This document shows, in pieces, positions 16,261 to 24,773 of a DNA stretch of 64,000 bases. The notes below the pieces were generated by a model that saw only the letters and a list, made by a program, of their open reading frames with translations, searched no databases and had not been told where the DNA came from. Within the stretch, counting starts at the first letter, position 1. Every line of letters starts with the position of its first letter. A program made the translations under genes and the position numbers. The stretch covers positions 52,468 to 116,467 of the forward strand of contig JAFVXY010000013.1 of assembly GCA_017500845.1 (NCBI GenBank), read 5' to 3'. This stretch comes from Clostridia bacterium (GTDB lineage: Bacteria > Bacillota > Clostridia > Christensenellales > Pumilibacteraceae).

Positions 16261-16337
16261 AAAAATTTTAACACTCTTTTATCATTTTATCAATATGGGT
16301 ATGCAAAGTTTTTGTCCTTTGCGTAATATAGCCAAAC

Positions 16338-16377
16338 AAAAAAGCGTGTTTACGAAAATTTGTTCCCGTAAGCACGC
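16338..16377 (-). terminator. Terminator, probably the original end of the hydrogenase transcript
   Basis: GCGTGTTTAC (16344-16353) and GTAAGCACGC (16368-16377) form a 10 bp stem, followed in the minus direction by six T residues. It lies just beyond the outlying copy of the hydrogenase gene tail (16386-16480). The same stem design appears at 63281-63318. Confidence 0.7.
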
Positions 16378-16385
16378 CCTACCCT

Positions 16386-16480
16386 TTTAGATACAAATAT
16401 AAAATTTAGCGACACGTACCGCCGTTTTTTGTCTTTATATACAACATTAACCGCTATTACAGCTCCTTTGTCGCATCTAT
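16386..16480 (-). repeat. Outlying copy of the hydrogenase gene tail and 3' flank
   Basis: Positions 16405-16455 are identical to about 17039-17089. The adjoining coding bases read DATKEL-stop in the same phase as the hydrogenase end at 17091, but with four synonymous changes over six codons. Homology stops at about 16478. Confidence 0.8.
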
Positions 16481-16490
16481 ACAAATCTAG

Positions 16491-16938
16491 GCTCCCTTGT
16501 GCAAAGGGAGCTGGCGCGTTAGCGACTGAGGGATTGTTTTACAACCTTATCAATATGCTCACACACACCGCAAAAATTTTTGTTTATATCCACATTATCT
16601 ATTCTTATAACGGTCAAACCGTACTCTTCAAGAAAAGCTGTTCGTTCTATATCATGCTTTATCCCATCATCGGTATAATGACCTGATCCGTCAAGCTCAA
16701 TAACCAACTTTGCTTGGGCAGAATAAAAATCGGCTATATATTTTCCAAGCACCTTTTGACGCGTAAAACGCACAGGATATTCACGCAAGAAATCATACCA
16801 AAGATGCTTTTCTTCTTTTGTCATATTTTTACGCAACATTTTGGCAGTAGGAACTATATTTTTATTATGTTTTCTTTGCATTACAATCCCTCCGTCATTT
16901 TTTGCTAAAATGACACCTCCCTTTACACAAGGGAGGCT
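16491..16938. mobile_element. Repeat-bounded element 3 carrying an intact DUF559 gene
   Basis: Ends gctccc-ttgtgcaaagggagc then agcgactgagggatt on the left and aatccctccgtca with cctccctttacacaagggagg on the right are inverted copies of each other, as in elements 1 and 2. The cargo is a DUF559 gene on the minus strand. The element lies between the two copies of the hydrogenase gene tail. Confidence 0.7.
16519..16881 (-). CDS. DUF559 endonuclease-like protein, intact copy
   Basis: 120 residues; small protein of the DUF559 family, related in fold to Vsr-type and PD-(D/E)XK nucleases, activity unproven. Order: N-terminal KNIVPTAKMLRKNMTKEEKHLWY, then KVLGKYIADFYSAQAK, the acidic strand LVIELDGSGHY and TVIRIDN. 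The ribosome binding site GGAGGG is part of the element's terminal repeat (tgacggagggattgta then ATG). It is roughly half identical to the broken copy at 9817-10184. Similar genes in other Firmicutes are often found inside repeat-bounded cassettes, which suggests the protein travels with or helps the element (inference). Confidence 0.85.
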   Translation of the reverse strand: MQRKHNKNIVPTAKMLRKNMTKEEKHLWYDFLREYPVRFTRQKVLGKYIADFYSAQAKLVIELDGSGHYTDDGIKHDIERTAFLEEYGLTVIRIDNVDINKNFCGVCEHIDKVVKQSLSR

Positions 16939-17090
16939 CTTTTTGCTCTTATTTCTTTACTTGAATAACAGCGAAATACATTTTGCTTCCTTTTTTTCGA
17001 ACGGGGATAGTTCCGCCTTTTTAGATAAAATGCAAGATTTTAGCGACACGTACCGCCGTTTTTTGTCTTTATATACAACATTAACCGCTT

Positions 17091-18506
17091 TTACAATTCC
17101 TTGGTTGCATCGGAGATTTTACGCTTACCCTTTTTGCCGTGAAGGTCTATACGCGCACTGCTATAGGTTACGTGCGACAAGCAGCCTGCGCCGCCGATAC
17201 AGCCGCCCTCGCAAGCCATACCCTCGACAAAATTTTCTTTTAGCGCCTTTTTGCTCTTTTTGAGCAGTGCTGTATGGCACTCGGTTATTCCGTCGCACAC
17301 ACACGGCGAAAGCGAGAAGTCGATATTTTGCTCCTTTAGCCCTTGCGCCACGGCTGAAGCAAGTCCGCCGCTACGGGCAAAAATTCTACCGTAGTACGAA
17401 GCGTCGTCAAGCGGAGTTTCTTCGAGTAGCGAAAGGTCTATTTCACGGCTATCAAGCAGGGCTTGAAGCTCCTCGAAGGTGATTACGGTATCTATATACG
17501 GCTTGACGGAATCAAGCTGAGCCTCTGCCTTTTTAGCCGTGCAAGGTCCAATAAATACGATTTTTGCGCCCTCGTGCTTCTCTTTTAGGTACTTGCCGAT
17601 GGTTGCCATAGGCGAAAGATTTTCGGAAATATGCTGCGCTAGATCGGGGAACGCATTTTTTACGTGCATCACAAAGCCGGGACAGCACGAGCTTAGCAAA
17701 AAGCCCTTTTCGGCAAGCTCCTTGGCTTCCTTTTCTGCCACCATGTCCGCACCGAGCGCAACCTCGACAACGTCGGTAAAGCCAAGCTTTTTGATTCCGC
17801 TGATCACCTGACCTATCGATGCGTACGAGAACTGATCGGCAAGCGCAGGTGCTACAAGCGCGAAAAGCTTCGAGCCGTCCTTTGCGCTGCTTTTTATTGC
17901 ATCGACAACCTCCAGTATGTACGACTTATCCATAATTGCGCCAAAGGGACATTGGTGCATACATGCGCCGCACGAAATGCAACGCTCGTCGTTTATGTGT
18001 GCTATGTTGTTGTCATTTATGGATATCGCCTTAACCTTGCACGCATTTTGACACGGGCGTTTGCGGTTGACTATCGCAGAAAACGGACATACGTTAGCGC
18101 ATTTTCCGCACTCTACGCACTTTGTCTTATCTATGTGCGCCACGTGAGCCGCATCAAACGAAATCGCTCCCTGCTTGCAAACGCTCTCGCATCGATGCGC
18201 CAAGCAGCCTCTACACGACGCCGTAACCTCGTAGCCTGCGGCAGGACATTCTTCACAAGCAATGTCAATAACCTCAATCACGTTGGGGTCCTTTTTGTTG
18301 CCGCCCATAGCAAGCTTAACACGCTTAGCCAAAATTGCGCGCTCCTTGTACACACAACAGCGCATTGTGGGGATTTTGCTGGGGTGAATAATCTTGGGTA
18401 TATCCAGCACGTTTTGAAGCAGCGTATCGTTAAACGCCTGCCTCGCCACCTCGCGCAGCACCCTGAACTTCAAGTTATCCACGTAAGTATCAAATCTTTT
18501 TTCCAT
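17091..18506 (-). CDS. [FeFe] hydrogenase, group B type (monomeric, ferredoxin-like N-terminus)
   Basis: Catalyses or senses H2 turnover with an H-cluster. The 471 residues begin with a helical region and a Cys-rich part (CEECPAAGYEVTASCRGC), followed by two ferredoxin-type 4Fe-4S motifs (CVECGKCANVCP and CISCGACMHQCP, about residues 130-200). The three H-cluster motifs follow: SSCCPGFV, FIGPCTAKK and EGMACEGGCIGGAG, with all ligand cysteines present. The group-B variants of these motifs differ from the classical TSCCPGW. No maturation genes (hydE, hydF, hydG) lie nearby. Promoter and ribosome binding site are clear. Confidence 0.9.
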   Translation of the reverse strand: MEKRFDTYVDNLKFRVLREVARQAFNDTLLQNVLDIPKIIHPSKIPTMRCCVYKERAILAKRVKLAMGGNKKDPNVIEVIDIACEECPAAGYEVTASCRGCLAHRCESVCKQGAISFDAAHVAHIDKTKCVECGKCANVCPFSAIVNRKRPCQNACKVKAISINDNNIAHINDERCISCGACMHQCPFGAIMDKSYILEVVDAIKSSAKDGSKLFALVAPALADQFSYASIGQVISGIKKLGFTDVVEVALGADMVAEKEAKELAEKGFLLSSCCPGFVMHVKNAFPDLAQHISENLSPMATIGKYLKEKHEGAKIVFIGPCTAKKAEAQLDSVKPYIDTVITFEELQALLDSREIDLSLLEETPLDDASYYGRIFARSGGLASAVAQGLKEQNIDFSLSPCVCDGITECHTALLKKSKKALKENFVEGMACEGGCIGGAGCLSHVTYSSARIDLHGKKGKRKISDATKEL

Positions 18507-18541
18507 TATAAAACACCTCTTATCGCTTGCGCGCCTTTTCT

Positions 18542-18570
18542 ATTATACAATTATAGCATATATTTTGCAA
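18542..18570 (-). promoter_or_regulatory. Hydrogenase promoter
   Basis: -35 TTGCAA (18565-18570), 17 nt, -10 TATAAT (18542-18547) on the minus strand. Confidence 0.75.
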
Positions 18571-18643
18571 AAGCACAACAAGAAAAAACAGGAAATCTCC
18601 GTTTGCCCCAATTTTTATACGCAAAACCGAATTTAGGGGGGCG

Positions 18644-18677
18644 GCGAAAAAATATGAAGGCCGATTTCTCGACCTTC
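18644..18677 (-). terminator. Terminator of the large BspA-like lipoprotein gene
   Basis: On the minus strand GAAGGTCGA, a GAAA loop and TCGGCCTTC form a stem, followed by ATATTTTTT. Confidence 0.75.
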
Positions 18678-18695
18678 ACCGTAATTTCGCACTTA

Positions 18696-21600
18696 TTATT
18701 CTTGCCATACCCACTCGACAGGGGTTACTCCGTCCTCAGCCCAGTGCCAATACAAGCCTTCTGCGGTGGGAGCATCCTCGCGGTAGTAATAGCGAGAAGC
18801 ATTAAATACCGGTCCGCCATAAGCCTCTACTTCGAGGCTGTTCCACTCGTCCTCGGTACCCTCGTAATAAACCTTTTGCAGCTGTGAATCCCAGCCGCTG
18901 AACATAGATTCGCCAAGCCACACCACATTTTTGCCGATAACCACGGTAGTAACGTCGTTGGTATCGAAGAACGCCATTCCGTTGATATGCGTTACGTCCT
19001 TTGGTATAACGACGGTGGTTGCCGTACCGATATAGCGCACCAGCACAACCTTGTCGCCGTCATGCAAAACAACAAAGCCGTCCTCACTGACCGTAACCTT
19101 GCTGGTGTAAGGCTGGGTATAAATTACGCCGTGAATGCTACCGCCGCTTACGCTTGCCTCCGACTTGTTGTAGATTTCGACCAATCTCGGGCAGTTGCTA
19201 AGCGCGCCCGCGCCAAAATATTCTAACGCCTCGCCCACAGTTACTGAGATAAGCTCCCAGCAACCAACGAATGCATAGTCGCCCAATCTCTTGACGGTGT
19301 CCGGAATAATTGCAGAAGCGTAGTCGCCCTGCGAGAACGCGTACATTCCGATAGCCGTAACGTCACGGGCTTCGATTTGGCTTGGAATAACAAGGTCGGT
19401 TGCATCACCCTCATAGCCGTAAATAACCACCGTTTGGTCTCTCATAAGCGCCCACTTAAAGCCATCCTCGGTAACGCCGTTTACTCCGCCATAGCTCCAA
19501 ACCACAGGCGTTTCATCATCCTTCCAGCCGTACTCATACTCGCTGGGATTAGCGCCTACGTCGGCTTTTCGTTCGCTGAAAATCACCAACTCCTTACCAC
19601 AGCCGCAGAACGCAAATCTGTCAACGCCGCCGGTAATCAATGCACTCAGCTTGACGCTATTGAGGTCAGTGCGCTTATAGAAGGCGTACGCGTTTATTGC
19701 CGTAACCGTATCGGGCACGATGGGTGCGCTTGCACTTCCCTCATACGAAACAAGCCTTACCTCAGCTCCGTCGGCATAAACGACAAAGCCGTTAGCGTCG
19801 ATGCTGAGCTTGCTGTCCTCAGAATTTTTGTATATATTTAAGGCATATCGCGCGATATCGCCGGGGGAATTTAGGTCATTTTTCACAATATTTACCGTGG
19901 ATCTGTTATAAATTTCCACAAGGCGGTAGCAGCCATAAAACGCCATCGAGCCGATTGACGTAACGGTTTGCGGCAAGCTTACGCTTGTTATTCTTTCGCA
20001 ACCTTCAAATGCACGCTCGCCGATTGACGTAATGCCCGAGGCAGTCAAATCAACCGCCGTAGTGGGCACGCCGTCCTCTTGATAATGCCTTACCTCGGTA
20101 AGCGAACTGCAGCCGCTGAACAGATACGCAGGCACGCTGGTAATACTCATACGAACGGACTCAAGCGCGAAGCAATCGGAGAACAAGCCGTAGCCAAGCT
20201 CGCCGCCCTGTGTGTCAAGCTCCGATATAACCTGACGGATCTCCACAGCTTTGAGCTTTTCGTTGCGATAAAAGGCGTAATCGCCGATTTTGCGAAGAGT
20301 CGCACCGCCCGCTATATATACGCTTTCGAGATTGGGGCACTCCGCAAACGATTCTCTGCCGATGCTCGATACGGAATAGGTTACGTTGATTCTCTTAAGC
20401 GTCTTGCAGCCCTTAAATGCGTAGTCCGAAATTGCTTCCTCGTTGATGTCAGTGCCAAAGCTTTCAAACAGCTCGCCGTTTACGTAAAAGTCGCCAAAAT
20501 ATTCAAGCACCGGTCCATCAAACGTAATATCGCTTGCCCAGTCGTCCTCGTATCCCTTAAAATACAAGACGGTATCGGTGGTTACTACGTCGCGCAAGGA
20601 ATATTGCGAAATGGATGCAAGGCTTGCGGGAAGCGTTACGCTTTGTAGTCTGCCCTCTTCCTCGTCAAGCGAATAACCAAAGGCGTTCTGCCCTATAGCG
20701 GTTACGCCGTCGGGAATAACCAGGCTATCCTGCTGATAGCCACTCGCCGTATAAAAGGCGTAGTCGCCGATAGATCTTATTTGCGAGCCGCTTTCGAATA
20801 CGATGCTCTTGATTGCAACCTCCTGCTGATATCCGCCGTAAAACAGTCTGTTAGGAATAACCTGCGCGCTTGCGCCTACGGTAACCTCGATACCGCCCGA
20901 CGCTGTGCCAGCCCCTGCAAACGGACTTCCGCTGTAATTTGCTTGATTTATTACGTCGTAATATACGCTGCTAAGCGCTGTGCATTGTGCGAATGCGTTT
21001 GCACCAAGTGTCTCTACGCAGGACGGAATTACTACCGATGCAATAGAGGCACAGCCGTAAAACGCATAATCGGATACGCTCGTCACGCCCGTCAAGTCGA
21101 CCTCGGCAACAGCCTCGCCGTCAATATACAAATCGCCCGCGTACTGCGTGGGGCTGTAGTTTTGCGAATATCCCCACTCGCTGTTGTACGTAATCTGCGC
21201 CCATTCCTTTGCGGTGCCCGTGTAGCTTACCTTCTCAAGAGCCTCGCTCAAGCCCCAGTCGTAAATATTGGTAATGCCCTTGCCTATTGTGATTTCCTGC
21301 ACACCACATCCGCCAAAGGCGTATGTGCCAATTTCGGTTACGCTGTCGGGAATAACCACGCTTGTAAGCTCTCTACCGCAAAAGGCATCATTCGCGATTG
21401 CCGTAACGGTATATCCGAATATCTCCTCAGGAATAACAAGGTTGTCTCCAAGCATACCGCCAATGCCCGTAACGGTGCAAGACTGGCCGTCACCGTTAAT
21501 TTCGTAATCAAGCTGCTCGGGAGGAAGATCTATCACGGTCGTGCCGTAATGGGAAAAGCTCCATACCGCGTCCTCATACGAAGTAGTTTGGTTGTTTACC

Positions 21601-22328
21601 GTTTCGGTATAATCGCAGGAAAGCTCAATAAGCTTGCCACCGTTTGCTTTAACCACGCCGTTTGTCATTGCAACCTCTACCGTCACAGGGTCACCTGCTC
21701 CGTTTTCGTAGATATATTCAGCGTTTACCGTTCCGCTTACGGTGTATTTGTCCTGCGCCGCATTATAATTAGCCGCTTCGTAGTTTGCCGCAAGCACGGC
21801 AATAGGTACCGATATAAATTCGCCCAATCTGTCGTACGAATTTTGCGGAATGATTACGCTCTCCACTTCCTCGCCGTTCATTCTAAGCACGTACTGCAAT
21901 GCGCCCTCAGCATGCTTTACCGTGTATTCGCCCTCTACGCCATCCACAGTCAACGACCAGACAAGACTGAAGTTGCCAAAGTTGCTCATGTCAAGCATTG
22001 CATTCCATTCTGCAAGGCTCATTTTGCTTGCGGGTGCTTGCTCGGTCTTGGTTGCCTCGCAAACGTCGCAGGTATAATTGATTTGACCGTCAAACTCTAC
22101 ACCCTCGTCCCACTGGTGAACGTCCTTGTCGATTACCGAATCGCAATCCTCACCCTTGCAGGCGTGCCAATGGTGCGTTGCGTCCTTTTCCCAATTTGCC
22201 CAATAGCTGTGCTTATGATCGCCGCCCGTTGGTTTCACATCCGTAGTGCCGTCATCACAAGCAACAGCCGCTACGCCAAGGCAAAAAAGCATACATACCG
22301 ACAGTAAAAGCGTCAATATTTTTTTCAT
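18696..22328 (-). CDS. BspA-like leucine-rich repeat lipoprotein
   Basis: Surface lipoprotein of about 1210 residues. I start it at the ATG at 22328, preceded by AGGAGGA; the in-frame upstream codons have no ribosome binding site. The signal peptide MKKILTLLLSVCMLFCLG ends in a lipobox AVAC (Cys24). A short Cys-His region (HKHSYWANW, CKGEDCDS, CDVCEATK) follows, then a beta-rich domain and many LRR_5/TpLRR repeats of the pattern SVVIPDSVTEIGTYAF and FEGCERITSVSLPQTV. It ends with the GLYWHWAEDG...WVW signature. BspA-like proteins are linked to adhesion in host-associated bacteria; binding partner unknown here. Confidence 0.92.
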   Translation of the reverse strand: MKKILTLLLSVCMLFCLGVAAVACDDGTTDVKPTGGDHKHSYWANWEKDATHHWHACKGEDCDSVIDKDVHQWDEGVEFDGQINYTCDVCEATKTEQAPASKMSLAEWNAMLDMSNFGNFSLVWSLTVDGVEGEYTVKHAEGALQYVLRMNGEEVESVIIPQNSYDRLGEFISVPIAVLAANYEAANYNAAQDKYTVSGTVNAEYIYENGAGDPVTVEVAMTNGVVKANGGKLIELSCDYTETVNNQTTSYEDAVWSFSHYGTTVIDLPPEQLDYEINGDGQSCTVTGIGGMLGDNLVIPEEIFGYTVTAIANDAFCGRELTSVVIPDSVTEIGTYAFGGCGVQEITIGKGITNIYDWGLSEALEKVSYTGTAKEWAQITYNSEWGYSQNYSPTQYAGDLYIDGEAVAEVDLTGVTSVSDYAFYGCASIASVVIPSCVETLGANAFAQCTALSSVYYDVINQANYSGSPFAGAGTASGGIEVTVGASAQVIPNRLFYGGYQQEVAIKSIVFESGSQIRSIGDYAFYTASGYQQDSLVIPDGVTAIGQNAFGYSLDEEEGRLQSVTLPASLASISQYSLRDVVTTDTVLYFKGYEDDWASDITFDGPVLEYFGDFYVNGELFESFGTDINEEAISDYAFKGCKTLKRINVTYSVSSIGRESFAECPNLESVYIAGGATLRKIGDYAFYRNEKLKAVEIRQVISELDTQGGELGYGLFSDCFALESVRMSITSVPAYLFSGCSSLTEVRHYQEDGVPTTAVDLTASGITSIGERAFEGCERITSVSLPQTVTSIGSMAFYGCYRLVEIYNRSTVNIVKNDLNSPGDIARYALNIYKNSEDSKLSIDANGFVVYADGAEVRLVSYEGSASAPIVPDTVTAINAYAFYKRTDLNSVKLSALITGGVDRFAFCGCGKELVIFSERKADVGANPSEYEYGWKDDETPVVWSYGGVNGVTEDGFKWALMRDQTVVIYGYEGDATDLVIPSQIEARDVTAIGMYAFSQGDYASAIIPDTVKRLGDYAFVGCWELISVTVGEALEYFGAGALSNCPRLVEIYNKSEASVSGGSIHGVIYTQPYTSKVTVSEDGFVVLHDGDKVVLVRYIGTATTVVIPKDVTHINGMAFFDTNDVTTVVIGKNVVWLGESMFSGWDSQLQKVYYEGTEDEWNSLEVEAYGGPVFNASRYYYREDAPTAEGLYWHWAEDGVTPVEWVWQE

Positions 22329-22411
22329 AACTCCTCCTATTTCCCTTTTTTTAGCAAGACACTTACTTCTTGCCCATCGCATATACGTAATGCATACCTA
22401 TATACACTATA

Positions 22412-22439
22412 ATTATATAACAAATCAAAAATAAGTCAA
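22412..22439 (-). promoter_or_regulatory. Promoter of the BspA-like lipoprotein gene
   Basis: -35 TTGACT (22434-22439), 16 nt, -10 TATAAT (22412-22417) on the minus strand. Confidence 0.7.
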
Positions 22440-22518
22440 GCACTTTGACTTACGGCAATCAAAAAAACACACACCCGTGCGCTTGTTTTTTGCAAAAAAC
22501 TCGACTAAGCGATAACGC

Positions 22519-22554
22519 AAAAAAAGTGCCGCCTCAAAATGCGACACCTTTTTT
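22519..22554 (-). terminator. Terminator of the small lipoprotein gene
   Basis: GTG-c-CGC and GCG-a-CAC pair across a short loop within A7 and T6 runs. It lies 37 nt past the stop of the gene at 22591. Confidence 0.65.
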
Positions 22555-22590
22555 ATTAGCCTGTGGGGTTAGCAAAATATCCTTTAATTT

Positions 22591-23007
22591 TCAGTCGTCA
22601 ATGTCGATCTCGCAGATGCCAAAGCCTTGGTCGTTTCTTACCATTTCAACAGAAAGCTCTAAGTCCTTACCGCCGACCGTAATATCCATATCCAGCTCGT
22701 ATTTAGCTCCGTCCACCTCGGTTGTATACACGGCAGACGAAAAGCCTGTGTATCGCTTTATCTCAATGCCGGCTTGAAAATCCACGCCCTCCTCGGCTTC
22801 CTCTCTGTTAAAGAATGCCTCAAGGTCGGTTTTCACACCGGGGTGAAGCAGCTTTTCGGCTTCGACAAAATCACCCGACGAGACAGCCGTTATAAGAGCG
22901 TTGACTTGCTCCTTCGCCTCATCTGTTGTAATTCTGTTTTCACAGCCCACCATAAAAATCGAGAACCCCAAAACAAGCAAAATTGCAACAATCCGCTTAA
23001 TTTTCAT
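22591..23007 (-). CDS. Small lipoprotein of unknown function
   Basis: 138 residues from the ATG at 23007, chosen for the AGGGAGG ribosome binding site. A signal peptide MKIKRIVAILLVLGFSIF ends in lipobox FMVGC (Cys22). The mature part has a helical segment (DEAKEQVNALITAVSSGDFVEAEKLL) and a beta-rich domain, resembling a DUF4878/NTF2-like fold: short helical entry then strands around YELDMDITVGGKDLELSVEMV. Family not identified with certainty. Confidence 0.75.
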   Translation of the reverse strand: MKIKRIVAILLVLGFSIFMVGCENRITTDEAKEQVNALITAVSSGDFVEAEKLLHPGVKTDLEAFFNREEAEEGVDFQAGIEIKRYTGFSSAVYTTEVDGAKYELDMDITVGGKDLELSVEMVRNDQGFGICEIDIDD

Positions 23008-23094
23008 AATTGACCTCCCTTTTTGTGCATAGTACAAGCTGAATGCAATGTGTTTAGAGAGCCTACAAGCAACAGACTTGCGAAAGCACGCCTC

Positions 23095-23640
23095 TTACTT
23101 TCTGAAATATCTGTTCAAAAGTCCCTCAAAAGCCTTGCCGTGACGAGCCTCGTCGCGCGCCATCTCGTGAACGGTATCGTGAATAGCATCGTGGTTTTGT
23201 TCCTTTGCAAGCTTAGCAAGCTCAACCTTGCCAAGAGTAGCGCCGTTTTCTGCCTCCACTCTCATTTCAAGGTTCTTTTTGGTGCAATCGGTTACAACCT
23301 CGCCAAGAAGCTCGGCAAACTTAGCCGCATGCTCTGCCTCCTCCCAAGCCGCCTTTTCGTAATACAAGCCCACCTCGGGATAGCCCTCGCGGTGCGCCAC
23401 CCTTGCCATAGCAAGGTACATACCAACCTCGGTGCACTCACCCATAAAATTAGCTCTTAAGCCCTCGATAATTTCGGGCGAAGCGCCCTTTGCCACGCCG
23501 ATAACGTGCTCGGCAGCCCAAGTAAGGCCATCGGACATTTCGTTGAATTTTTCACCGGGCACCTTGCAAACAGGGCACTTGTCGGGAGCAGCATCTCCCT
23601 CGTGAACGTAACCGCATACCGGACAAACAAACTTTTTCAT
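23095..23640 (-). CDS. Reverse rubrerythrin
   Basis: Non-haem di-iron peroxidase that protects anaerobes from hydrogen peroxide. The 181 residues carry the rubredoxin domain first (Cys6, Cys9, Cys22, Cys25 in CPVCG and CPVC), then the ferritin-like four-helix domain with Glu/His ligand motifs ([43 protein letters not shown]). The domain order marks it as the reverse type. It follows the perR-like gene after 33 nt and is probably co-transcribed and controlled by it. Confidence 0.95.
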   Translation of the reverse strand: MKKFVCPVCGYVHEGDAAPDKCPVCKVPGEKFNEMSDGLTWAAEHVIGVAKGASPEIIEGLRANFMGECTEVGMYLAMARVAHREGYPEVGLYYEKAAWEEAEHAAKFAELLGEVVTDCTKKNLEMRVEAENGATLGKVELAKLAKEQNHDAIHDTVHEMARDEARHGKAFEGLLNRYFRK

Positions 23641-23673
23641 TTTTCTTTTCTCCTTATATAAACATAAATTTTA

Positions 23674-24057
23674 TTATTTTACAGATTTCTCTGAAATTTT
23701 GCACTTAGAACACTTGCCATAATAAATAACTCTTTCGCTGTCAACCGTAAAGCCCGCTTCTAAAATGGACGTGCGCTTTTCGGGCTCGATGGGAAAATCA
23801 TAAATTTCCTTACAGCCGCTACACACAAAATGCGCGTGATCCTCGGCAAAACCATCGTAGTATATGCACTTGTCCACAGCCTCTACCGAAATTATCTCGC
23901 CCTGCTCCAAAAGCTGACCCAGATTCCTATAAACCGTACCAAGGCTGATATTAGGAATTTTCTCCCTTACCGCATCGTAGATTTGCACAGCACTACAATG
24001 TTGCCTTTTTGAACGAAGAAACTTTAGTATTTCTGCTCTTTGTGTTGTGTTCCTCAT
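23674..24057 (-). CDS. Fur-family repressor, PerR-like
   Basis: DNA-binding repressor of the Fur superfamily; linkage to rubrerythrin points to peroxide sensing (PerR). The 127 residues have the winged-helix motif ISLGTVYRNLGQL (about 37-49), metal-site residues in DHAHF (His74, His76) and two structural zinc pairs CSGC (79, 82) and CSKC (116, 119). It is transcribed first in the perR-rubrerythrin pair from a promoter overlapped by a 7-1-7 palindrome, so autoregulation is likely. Confidence 0.9.
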   Translation of the reverse strand: MRNTTQRAEILKFLRSKRQHCSAVQIYDAVREKIPNISLGTVYRNLGQLLEQGEIISVEAVDKCIYYDGFAEDHAHFVCSGCKEIYDFPIEPEKRTSILEAGFTVDSERVIYYGKCSKCKISEKSVK

Positions 24058-24105
24058 AATGCTCCTTTTTTAACAATCATCTATTCGCCTTGCTCAATTG
24101 CTTAT

Positions 24106-24120
24106 TAGTAATGATTACTA
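24106..24120. promoter_or_regulatory. PerR/Fur-type operator
   Basis: TAGTAAT-G-ATTACTA is a perfect 7-1-7 inverted repeat, 10 of 14 matches to the PerR box TTATAATnATTATAA. It lies just downstream of the -10 box, over the expected transcription start. Confidence 0.7.
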
Positions 24121-24125
24121 TTATC

Positions 24126-24154
24126 ATTATACTTATAATCCTACCTCTTGTCAA
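24126..24154 (-). promoter_or_regulatory. Promoter of perR-rubrerythrin
   Basis: -35 TTGACA (24149-24154), 17 nt, -10 TATAAT (24126-24131): full consensus on the minus strand. Confidence 0.85.
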
Positions 24155-24257
24155 GCATTTTTTTCAAAAAAAATAAAAAATTTTTTGTCGGCGAAAATTA
24201 TGGCAGACAAATTACACTAATATGTTTTTTGTAACACGATTTTCCTTTTTGCCCGTA

Positions 24258-24291
24258 TAAAAAATCGACAAGCCCTAAAAACCTGTCGATT
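24258..24291 (-). terminator. Terminator of the XRE regulator gene
   Basis: AATCGACA (24263-24270) and TGTCGATT pair; a run of T residues follows in the minus direction. Confidence 0.7.
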
Positions 24292-24306
24292 ATATAAGCA
24301 TACATA

Positions 24307-24747
24307 TTATTTTACACGACCTAATAAATAGTCAATGGATACGTCCATATAATCAGCAAGCTTATCCAAGCTTTCTACGGTAGGCAGTGTCTTGTTATTA
24401 AGCCAGCTGAACATACTTTCGCCGCTAATTTTAAGGTCGTGCTCGATTCTGTACTGCGTTGTTTTAGTTTCTTCCATTACCATTCGCAGACGTTCGCCAA
24501 ACGGCGGAAGCGGCAAAAAGTCCATTTCGTCCGTATAGTCCATACGCCCGAGAAGCACATCTGCAGAAATATTGAAAAACTCAAGCATGGCAACAAATCC
24601 ATTAAACAAAGGGAGCCTCTTCCCCTGCAAATATCTGGTTATATTAGATCTATCCGTTCTCAGAATTTTGGCAAGCATCGGCGCATTTAGACCGCGCTCC
24701 GCCATAAGTGCAGAAAGGTTTTCAGCAAATTTCGACATTATAATCAT
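24307..24747 (-). CDS. XRE-family regulator with two helix-turn-helix domains
   Basis: Transcriptional regulator. The translation holds two tandem HTH_3-type units: the first is FAENLSALMAERGLNAPMLAK with TDRSNITRYLQGK, the second is GERLRMVMEETKTTQYRIE with SGESMFSWLNNKTLP. Both end in a similar ISADVLLGR or VSIDYLLGR segment, so this looks like an internal duplication. The start is uncertain; I use the ATG at 24747, which has GGAG 12 nt upstream, while 24768 and 24738 are possible. It is divergent from a 64-residue gene, and an inverted repeat between them is the probable operator. Confidence 0.85.
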   Translation of the reverse strand: MIIMSKFAENLSALMAERGLNAPMLAKILRTDRSNITRYLQGKRLPLFNGFVAMLEFFNISADVLLGRMDYTDEMDFLPLPPFGERLRMVMEETKTTQYRIEHDLKISGESMFSWLNNKTLPTVESLDKLADYMDVSIDYLLGRVK

Positions 24748-24773
24748 AAAATATGAAATCTCCTGCATCTATT

